A stretch of 21,905 bases of DNA from Brachionus koreanus (lineage: Eukaryota > Rotifera > Eurotatoria > Ploima > Brachionidae): assembly GCA_016987375.1 (NCBI GenBank), contig PJRA01000263.1:806669-828573 (forward strand). Direction: 5' to 3'. Numbering within the stretch: the stretch's first letter is position 1; each line of letters opens with the position of its first letter. Under the pieces are notes generated by a model, which worked only from the letters and a program-made list of their open reading frames with translations, was not told the origin of the DNA and did not search any database. The position numbers and the translations under genes were made by a program. Positions 9,361 to 18,600 of this stretch are shown piece after piece.

Positions 9361-9457
9361 TATTCAAAATAGAAATAAAGTTCAATAAAAAAAAATAATA
9401 AAGTATTTAAAATAAGATTTATAAAAATAACAATTCTTTGTAATTTCTAAAACCATA

Positions 9458-9567
9458 GCAGTCAAGTTATGACTGCCAAAATTCTTTCTCTACTCGTCAT
9501 TATGGCTAAAATACTAGTATTTGAAAATGAATTTAAATTTCTAATATAAATACAATATATATATTGT
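9458..9567. other. Cluster of one stem-loop and two perfect palindromes
   Basis: GCAGTCA-agtta-TGACTGC lies at 9458-9476, the palindrome AAATACTAGTATTT at 9509-9522, and ACAATATATATATTGT at 9552-9567. They lie between the receptor's poly(A) signals and the minus-strand LINE fragment. No function is claimed. Confidence 0.4.
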
Positions 9568-9625
9568 TTAAAAAATACCTGATTTTAAAATTATAAAATG
9601 GTTCTTCATATAACCATAAATATTG

Positions 9626-10110
9626 TCATAAAAAGAGTAGTTTATTTTGAAATAAATTTCTAGTTTTAGAATGTCTTCTTAAATCGTATACTTGACCACT
9701 TTGACCAAAGATTAACCCTTTTTTAAACTCAACTAACTCAATTTTATTTATTAACTTGAACATCTGAATTAGATCTCCTCTCAATCTTCTGGTAGTTAGG
9801 TCGGTCAGGCCGAATTTAGCTAAGCGTGTCGAGTAAGTCATGTGCTTTAAATTTGAAACTAACTTAGTACCCCTCCGTTGAATCTTTTCTATCATTTCGA
9901 TATTTTTTTTTTAGGTAAGGACACCAAGAGGTTAAACCCATTGAAGTGTACAGAAGTTTAATGTTGTTAACATTGGGATATCTAAGAGATTTCTTCAACA
10001 TTCCCAAAATCCTATTTGCTTTAGCTGTAACATAGTTTACTTGAGTGTCCCATTTTAAGTCATTTTTGATATATATTCCAAGATCTTTTTCGCATACTAA
10101 ATTACTAAGT
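9626..10110 (-). mobile_element. CR1/L2-type LINE C-terminal fragment
   Basis: Two overlapping minus-strand frames separated by a frameshift near 9880 encode LINE post-RT sequence. The first carries EKDLGIYIKNDLKWD, KANRILGMLKKSL and LTSWCPYLKKKY. The second carries IEKIQRRGTKLV, RLAKFGLTDLTTRRLRGDLI and LRRHSKT. This is the same protein region and family type as the plus-strand copy at 6062-6556 but clearly diverged from it. The 5' truncation point near 10110 directly abuts the mariner relic. No clear target-site duplication was found. Confidence 0.8.
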
Positions 10111-10660
10111 GGAGACAAGTGCGAATTTTGTTTTCAAGTTGCTTAAGGTTTTCGACCTTCCAATAGACCTCATAAACTTAAGCTTTCAAATTTCCCCAAA
10201 AATTTTCGATTGGCCTTGCTTTTGGTTTATTTGCTAGATTCACTTTTTTGGCAGCATAGCTCATATTTTTATCTTACATATAATTCTGTATCATATTGAC
10301 ATAATAAGATGATGCTCAGTCAGATCAAAATTGATGATAATTGCCATCCTGCTAATATTTTTTAATCATTAATTTAAACCCTATTCATCAAAAAATGGGG
10401 GACCGGTTTCAACTGGGTAAAATTTGCAGTGTAGATGATCAACTCGATGCAATAGCAAATCAGTGTCAGATCAGAGCTGTTGCTCAAAAAGGTACTTGTA
10501 AAGAAGATGAGCTCCTCCCCATTATCCATTAGGATAGAATAGGGTAAAAAAAAAAAATTCAAAACGTTTCCTAATACATCTTTTAAACAGCTATAGAAAA
10601 TATCATTCCTTTCTAGCCGTTCTTTTAATTGCGAGACTTTCTAGCTTTTGGAAAATTTTG
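10110..10660 (-). mobile_element. Tc1/mariner transposase relic with DD37E spacing (copy 1)
   Basis: Read on the minus strand, one frame from about 10327 to 10110 gives the C-terminal catalytic part of a Tc1/mariner transposase: an F-stop-SD-stop-ASSYY block with the second Asp codon at 10319-10321, and KPKARPIENFWGNLKA with the Glu codon at 10205-10207. There are 37 positions between them. KVENLKQLENKIRTCL follows. Four in-frame stops interrupt this frame. Upstream, MDNGEE near 10525 may be a degraded first-Asp block. Bases 10590-10644 match the plus-strand relic at 14058-14112. The element is dead, and terminal repeats were not found. Confidence 0.7.
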
Positions 10661-11274
10661 ATTACTTTTTTTCAAAGCTGTACATATTTTAATTTATGGT
10701 TTCTTAAATTTTTTTCTTACAACTTTTCAAAAAAATTCATTTTTTTCTAATAAAAAATATTTATTGATGTATCAATTCATTCGTATCTATCAATGCCTCT
10801 TAAAGAACAAAGTGTGTGTTTTTTTGATCAAGGTAATGGTCCTTCAACATTAACTTGTTTATTCTACATCCGCTATTACCAAAAATATATATATGCTTTG
10901 TTAAATTAATTCAATGATATAGTGCTCTAACCAGCAATCTATATCTCAATTGGGCCACTAAACTAAAATTATTGTGAAATTTCGAAAAAAAGTATGACAT
11001 GTAACGATGCAATGCAGTGAAACAATTTGCTTGTTTCCTATTGTAAAGAATATAAGCGATCTATTAAAGATATTTATTTACTGGAAAATTTATACAAGCA
11101 TATTCGAAAATATAAAAAAAAATTTTGATATTGTCTTTGTCTTAAAGATTGTGTCAAGAAAATAATTTTTATAAAAATTTTTTTTTAAGGTAAAAAAACA
11201 TGGGCTTTTTATTTTAGTTATTGTGTACTTGATTAAAATAATAATAATTTACAAAATAAAACAAAATAAATTCA
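10661..11274. other. AT-rich spacer with one tRNA-like remnant
   Basis: No coding gene is seen. The only recognisable piece is a tRNA D-arm-like segment on the minus strand at about 10905-10956. Confidence 0.4.
10905..10956 (-). pseudogene. tRNA-like 5' half (tRNA pseudogene or SINE head)
   Basis: On the minus strand from 10956, GGCCCAATTGAG is followed by TAGATTGCTGGTTAGAGC, which resembles a tRNA acceptor 5' strand plus D-arm/box A but is one base short of the usual TRGCNNAGYNGG. No box B or 3' acceptor strand follows. The same bases form a perfect hairpin (GATATAG/CTATATC with an inner TGCT/AGCA, 10916-10945), so the resemblance may be fortuitous. Confidence 0.25.
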
Positions 11275-11280
11275 TTTATT
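11275..11280 (-). promoter_or_regulatory. Candidate poly(A) signal of the HCN gene
   Basis: AATAAA on the minus strand is about 120 bases after the HCN stop codon. It is the first canonical hexamer I found downstream. Confidence 0.4.
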
Positions 11281-11401
11281 ATATTTTCCCATTTTTTTTT
11301 TAAATCAAGCTATATTATATAAATAATAAAACATAAATAAAAACTTTAAAAGGTTTAAGGTTAAATAAATACTAACAATTAGAAATAATTTTTTTTTTAA
11401 T

Positions 11402-12643
11402 TTATGAAAATACCGGCGGACTTAATACTTGACTTTGTTTTCTAACCAATTTAGCTGGTATCGAAGGACTCTTTTTCAACAAACTAGGCAAATTCAGATT
11501 GGTTTTGATTAATCTAATTTTTTTTCTTTTTGAAGATCCTTTTTCCATGTTTTTAATTGACATTGAGCTTTGTTCTTCGTCACTGGACTCTTTATCTTTA
11601 GCTTCATTTTCACTAGAACTACAAGAAGGATTGGGAGTTGCTTTGGCAACAATGTCCTTAAGAGCCTCCTGGTCAATCTTCAAGTCCTGTCTATTGCTGA
11701 TTATGCTCGGATTTTTACCCAATTTATTGAGACGCTCTGCCGCCACTGATTCCATAGTTCGCCTCATCATCGGATACTGGTCCAGCACATTGTAAAAGTG
11801 ATCTACTGACAACGAATATAAGTTGCAGTATGTGACTGCTTGACAGCTAGCAACCCGAGTAGCCCGAGTGAGCAAACATATCTCGCCAAAATATGATCCA
11901 TCACTCAGAGTGGTCATCACTTCATTATTTGACTTAAGAATATCAACAATGCCCTCTTGAATAAAATACATTTTTGTACCTATTGTCCCCTCACGGCATA
12001 TGATGTCACCAGGCTGAAATACTTCAAATCTTAATTTGGTCACCACATCAGAGACAAAATTTTGGTCAGCATTGGCAAAAAATGGCACAGATGATACCAA
12101 AGAACGACAGTTGTAATTTACTATATCAAGTCTAAGTCTTTCGGATAGCTCGCTCAAAATTGCGTCCTCATCAAACATTTTGCCTTGATATCGATGCTCG
12201 TAATACTCGGTTATACGATTGCGAAGGTCACGCGGAAATTTTCGCCAAACCATGTACTCTTCGACTTGTTTGTACTTTTCGTTGTACATGCGTCGCGATG
12301 TGTCAAAGCTTTGCACAAGTGCACTCACATGGCCAATTGTAACTGCATAGCACATGGCGCCAGTAACCATACTGAGCATGGTTAGCCACATGTCCGTGTA
12401 AGTTTGTGGTGGATATCGGCCATAGCCGATACAGAGCATGTGAGACAAAGCTTTGAAAAGGGCTACTGTGTACTGTTCGGTCCAGTCGGCTTCTTGCAAG
12501 TTGTTCAAACATACCCATGACTCTTTTGGAAATGATTGAAGCATTGGTACCAAAAATTGCAGACATCCATTCCAATGAGCTAGTAGAATTATTAACGCAA
12601 CCAGATTTAATATCCTCATTACCATACTTGCAATACTCAAAAA
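11402..12643 (-). other. HCN: HCN coding exon 3 (S5, pore, S6, C-linker, cNBD, tail)
   Basis: The exon is 1242 nt including TAA at 11402-11404. The acceptor TTGTCTAG precedes TTT-TTG-AGT (phase 0). It encodes residues 391-803. That half of a channel sits in one exon, and all internal family motifs are intact with no frameshift. Confidence 0.93.
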
Positions 12644-15600
12644 CTAGACAAAAATTTTTATTTTTTTTTGAAAATTTTTTGATTTTTCTTCAATTTAATT
12701 AACTAATAATTTAAAAGCAAAATTAATTTTTTAATCAATAAATACAAATAAACTAAAAATAAATACATCTAAATGATCGGTGTGTAAAATGCGTATGCTA
12801 TGTTAGTAAGGAATTGTGTGAATATAAATAAGCAAGCAAATATCTACCACGGATTGATCTAGTTTAAAAATTAGGCGTATGAAATTTTTTTTTAGCATTT
12901 TACAATTAAAATAAAATATTAGCTACAAACAAAATTTTAAAATTCTAGTGTATTTTAAAATTTTCTTTGATAATAAATCTTTAAAAAAAGTTTTCGCCAT
13001 TTTTTTTTATTTAAAATTACTATAATTTATCGGACAAAGAAAATTTTTATTTAGACTCAAATTTTCAGTCTAGTTCTTCAGTTTTGCAGCTCAGAAATCC
13101 AATTTGATGATGCTAGATTAATAGAAAAAGCTCTAGTCAAAAATTTTTGGATACTTTAAATAATTCTGTGATAATTAAAATTTTACTGTGACACTTAAAT
13201 ATTTTCTTTGACAAATTAATACATTAATGTGGCATTTTAATATTTTTAATAATAAATTATTTAATAAAATATGTGAAATTTAAATATTTTTTTTTATCTA
13301 TCTTGATAAATAAAGATGTATAAGGTTAATGGTGAACGGTTATAATCTTGTAAAATAATTTCAAGCTAAAATAATTTTCTATATAGGATAGAAAAATATT
13401 GTGACTTTTGAAAAGTTTGTCTTGTTGATTTTATGAACTACTTTTTGAATAATTTAGTAAAAATTTTTTCAGTCGTAGTTTCAGTAGTATTTTCAAATGT
13501 ACATACTAACTTCTTAACACTGGCTTTTCAAAAAAAAACAATCAAATTTTAACTCAAAAACACAAAAGCTCATTGGAAATCCAAACTTTTTGGACTAATT
13601 TGGACAGAGAAATTTCTCTTTTTGGACAGAGAAAAATGTCTATTTGTGTGAAATTTTTTTTCAAAAGTGTATACTGACATAAGGAAGAAGCTGATTTACA
13701 AAATAAAAATAATTTTCTTTTAGGGTGTAACTGATGTAAGAGTGGACAAGACCTTTCCAAATTTTTTTAAAATTTAAAATCAAACTGATTCTAGGTTTAA
13801 AATAAAAAAAAATATATCATTACTTCAAAAAGTTGAATTTTCGATAAGTTGTTAAGAAAAAAAGTACGAAACCATCAAAAAAGATTTGCACAACTTTGTA
13901 AAAAGCAACCAAAATTTGCCAAAAGCTGAAGTTGTTAGGCGATTCACTGGTCTAGGATACAAAAAACGTTCTGTTTATCGTTGGCTAGAAAGATATAACT
14001 AATAGACAAATATAAAACTTTCAAGAGAAAAGAAGCTATTTCAATTATAAAAGATGACTAGAAAGTCTCGCAATAAAAAGAACGGCTAGAAAAGAATGAT
14101 TTTTTTTTATAGCTTTAACATAAGTTAGACGCCGGAGAGTGTAAAGAACAAGTAGGTTAGAAAATTTGAAGAAAAATTACTGGTATAGTTGGTTTTTCAC
14201 ATCGCGGAATAAGAATTGAATTGAATTTTTGCCTTCTAGTTCGAAATAAAGAATAGTAAACTTAAATAATGTTTAGCTAAGCTAAAAAAAAAATTAAGGA
14301 ATGGATTCAAAAAATGTTTTTTTAACACTAGTAAAAATTTTAAATCCTCATATCTTTCGAATAGATTTTTCAAATGAATATATCTTTTTTTGATTTATGT
14401 AAATTACAAAATTTTCTTTAATAAATGATATAAATTAACAAAATTATTATAGTTTTTTTATGATATATTTTTGAATTTAAAAAACGTGATAAAATGCTTG
14501 GTGCTTCTAGTGTTAATTCCTTTAATCCTATTTATTTTATTTTTTGTTTTTGTTTTTTTACATCGCCTCAAAGGGGTTCATTGAAATAATTAATAATAAA
14601 AAGTAATAAAAATAAAAGCCTTGTTAAATAGAAAATTTTCTATGAAAAAAATAATTTTGTGCCATTTTATATTTTACATCCGTTATTTTATAAAAAATTT
14701 TATCCGAATATTTTCTAAACAAACAGACTCAGTATTAAAAAATGGTCATTTTTGAATAAGAGTCATTAATAAAATTTATTCTCCATGTTGTATTTTATCC
14801 ATGCATTTCTAAATTGTTTAAACCCCAAAGAGGTTTAACTGGTCATGCATCAGAGTATATTTCCGTTTGAAATTTTTTATTTTCAAGCGGTATATACCCG
14901 CTGGTAAACAATTAGAAAGAAGTGTGATGCATTATTTGAATTTTGAAGGTTTTCATTCAATGAGTTTAGAGTCAATTGGAAAGAAACCGAGATTATTAAA
15001 TAATAAAAAAAAAGTTGGATTATCTTACATTGCGTTTACCTTCTTGTTTACGATTATTAAGTCTCTTAAAAATTTAAATGTGTGAAATAAAAAAATTAAG
15101 TGGTGAAAAAATTAGTTAGGCTTTTACAAAGATTAAAGCGATGGTAGACATAAGCTTCCCGTTTTCTTTCAAACGACTCCTGTCCACAATTAAACCAAAC
15201 AAAACTAACATAGCGATAAATAAAAAAAAAAATTATCATACTCAAATAACTTACATTTTTGAATTCCTTTAAAACAAACAATAATAAGTTCAATTAATTT
15301 TCAAAAGATAATGTCGACTGCAACTGCGTATTTCAACCGCCTACAGGTAAAGGGGTCTAGGAGCAGTTGAGAGACGAAATAGCAGTCAACATTTAAAATG
15401 TCTAAAGCTTAGTCAATTGTACTCTTAAGAGTCTTTATAAAAGCCAGTAGAGCGTGCTCAGGGATATGAGAAAATACCAAGACTTACCTCTTCCCATTGA
15501 TGGACGTATCGGACTAGACGACTAAGACGAAGCAAGCGTAACAAACTCAATAATTTTACTAGGCGAAGCACCTTCAAAGCCCGACCAGTACGAGCTAATT

Positions 15601-18600
15601 GATATTTTTCGCCACTCTCTCTGACCAACAAAAATATATAGTCTAACGGTATTGAACTCAAAAAATCAACAAAAAACCATGTGCGTATGTAGTGATTTGC
15701 TATTTGTTTTGGTTCTAGTATTATCTCGTCAACATAGTCGTTTTGTAAAACACCTTTTTATAAAAGATTTAAAAGCTAGTTTTTGTAATTAAAATTTAAT
15801 TTTTCTCATATTTTTTAACTAAAAAAAAAAAAAAAAAATTTTTTTTTTTTTAAACTTTTTAATTTATCAATAAAAATAATTTAATTAATAATAACAAGGT
15901 CTGAAAAATTTAATATTTTAAATTCAGTTTAGTGTATTTTTTTGTTGGCATTAAATATTAATTTAATTTAAAGCTTTTTATTTTTGATCAACTTTCAAAA
16001 ATGAAATTTGATCAAAAATTTTTAAATAGTTTAAATTGAATTTCAACGCTGATTTTAGAATTTGTGTAAAATTTATTTTTTTTTATTTTTATAAATGTTT
16101 AAAAAAAACTGTAATTTTTAAAAAATTCATCTAAATTCAATTTTGCATTTTGTTTTGTTTAAACTCAAAAAAATAAAATTTTTAATTTTTATGCAATTTT
16201 TGTGAAAAAAAACTTCTAGTGTCAAGCATATTTTCACCCTTCATTAGATTTATTTCTGCTGATGATAGAACCTAATAGTGACAAAAATTCAAATTTTTAT
16301 TCAAAGTTTTAATTTTTTAAAAATTTTTAAAACTAAATAAGCAAAGAGTTAAACATATCATTTTGAAGAGCATTCAATACTGAAATGATTAAATGAATAA
16401 GAAGAAAAAAATTTTATTTTCTAATCAAATGTTTTTTGAAATAAATTAACAGAAAAATGCAGAGTCGCAAAGCCAAATTACTTAAATTTTGAATAATTAA
16501 ATGAACATTTTTCAATTATTTTTATCATAAAATATTGAAATACAACCTAAAATTAATGTTTTATTTAAATTTTCATTTAAAGCTAGAAAAATTGAAAATA
16601 ATAATGAGAATTGAAATCAGAAGTTCTTGGGATAATCTTCATACATATTTTTTAATAACATTTCAAATGAATCTAAATTTTTTTTTTGTAATCAATTAAT
16701 TATCTCAGTTAGACGCATAATGTGATATTAACGAGAATGAAACCTAGTAATAAATCTATGTAATAATCCGAATTTATTAAGCTTTGCAAGAGGTATTGAA
16801 AGTTTTAAATGGAGTTCAAATTAGAAAGAAAAGATATTTGTTTGATAACTGCACAAAAGAGTCTGACATAAAAGACTAAAGAAAACAAAATATAAAAACT
16901 GGTTTATTCTAGGCTCAAAAACATCTAATAAATTTAGATTATTTTTATAGTCAACCGCTTGTTTTTGGTGAGTCTAGAATCAAGTCAAATCCATTAATTT
17001 TTTTTCATTACTTTGACTTAATTTTTTGTGACTTAGACTTTAAACTGTGACTTATAAACAAGCCTGTTTAGAATCATTTGTTTTTTGGTCAAAGTAAGTT
17101 TCTTTTAAATTGAAAACATAAAAAAGATGTAAAAATTCAATTTAATTTGAATGCTAATTTTGCATAATAAACACACAATCTAATAGGTTTCATCATCAGT
17201 GGCGGCTAATAGATCACCAAGACTTGACAATGGCCGAAGGGATTAAATTTTTTTTTTAATTTTATTGTTTTTTCATTTACTTAATTCTTTTATCTATCAA
17301 ATTTTGATATCTGAAATTTTTGAAGAAATTGCATCAAAAAAAATTAGAAAAAATCGATTTTTTTGTAGATATTTTTCTGAAACATGGTTGAAAGGTGACT
17401 GAATTTTTTTTCTCAGATTAGTTTAAAATGAACATGATTTCTGAATAATTTTTCAATATGAAATATTAAGAATTTTCCAAATATGCAAGTTTTAGTTTAA
17501 AAATGCACTTGTTTGAGTGTACCACTTTCGAATATTGTATTTTCTTCAGTAATAAATTAAATTACCAATTCAATTTTTAAATTAAATGGTTTGTCACAAA
17601 ATTTATTTCCTCATATTCTATTAATTATTAAATAAGAAAATAATCAGATCTAAAAATTTATGACCCCTAAAATTATTATCCCCAAAATATTAAATGCAAA
17701 GCTATTTACCAGTGCGAAAATTGACTACAATATCAAGCAAAAACAAAGAATCACTGACCAAATTGAAAATAAGCAAACCGGTATGACTCCAGTTGTCATT
17801 GAAAAAAGATATGGCTACAGGTAGAATAATGACATTGGCAATTAACAAAATAAGCATGACCAAGTCCCAGTAAAATCTAAAATTAGAACAAGGATGAATG
17901 ATCCAGTGTCCGACTTCTTGCTGTCTTAGCTTTTCTTTTAAAACTCCTTTTTTGCTTCCAAACAGCTTCATGGCTAATTTGTTGTCCGATGGCTGTAACA
18001 TACTTACAAAATAAGATTTTAAATATGAATATGTGGCTCTAGGCTCGCTGAAATCACTCGATTCATTGATCATTTGATCAGGTTGGCCCATAAAATCTTT
18101 TAGTAAATTAGCACATGTTTCACAATCGCATTCGTTTAGATTTTTTTCGCAAACATTGGCGCGCAAATTGAGCAGTGAATGAACTGAGCCGGTCAAAGCC
18201 GAACTAGTCAAATGTCCATTCTGAGTTGCGTACAATTGACTAGTATACTTTTGATTATTACACGGCAAACTAAAGCTATGATATTTGGAGTTGACTGAAT
18301 TTTTAGATGCATTCTCGGGTGATAATGATGAAAACGAACCGGACGGCTCTATGGTTACTTTTACCGCCGGTTTAGTGCCTAATCTAAATTCATTCTTGTC
18401 AACATAAACCGGTGAATGTTTTGTCTCCTGCATTTTTTTATTTTTACATTTGTTTTCAATTGATACATTATTTACATTGGTGCAACTTTCGTTGATTAAA
18501 CTGTTTGAATTATTTGATACATGTTCGTCTTCATCTATTATTTTTATATGCTGATTGTATTCTCTAGTGTCTTGTTCTTCAGAGTCAAATTTTATTATTG

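Larger units (their letters stand above)
12644..15487 (-). other. HCN intron 2
   Basis: This GT-AG intron is 2844 bp. It holds a degenerate 20-bp tandem repeat (about 13146-13290), an opposite-strand Tc1/mariner relic (13660-14115), a TTAA-flanked MITE (14326-14512), an imperfect palindrome (14855-14897) and a GC-richer two-stem hairpin (15310-15393). No extra exon was recognised. Confidence 0.85.
15754..17709 (-). other. HCN intron 1
   Basis: This GT-AG intron is 1956 bp, very AT-rich, with no gene inside. It contains a run of 18 A followed by 13 T (15821-15851), a nested stem at 16957-17063, and a short GC-richer segment at 17197-17250 that resembles a hAT transposon end. Confidence 0.85.

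Noticed and set aside
11499..12702. Several plus-strand and one extra minus-strand open frames across HCN exon 3
   Set aside because: Shadows of the HCN coding frame, with no independent homology.
13514..13523. TTAACACTGG as another end of the TTAA-flanked element
   Set aside because: Only the TTAACACT core matches and no partner end in the right orientation was found, so it is probably chance.
13554..13760. 68-codon minus-strand open frame
   Set aside because: Non-ATG start and no domain; it lies in what looks like the noncoding end of the mariner relic.
14867..15085. 72-codon plus-strand open frame
   Set aside because: Starts at TTG inside a palindrome, has no recognisable family, and lies within HCN intron 2.
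15096..15293. 65-codon minus-strand open frame in HCN intron 2
   Set aside because: No HCN-like or other recognisable sequence; it does not fit between exons 2 and 3 in phase with splice sites.
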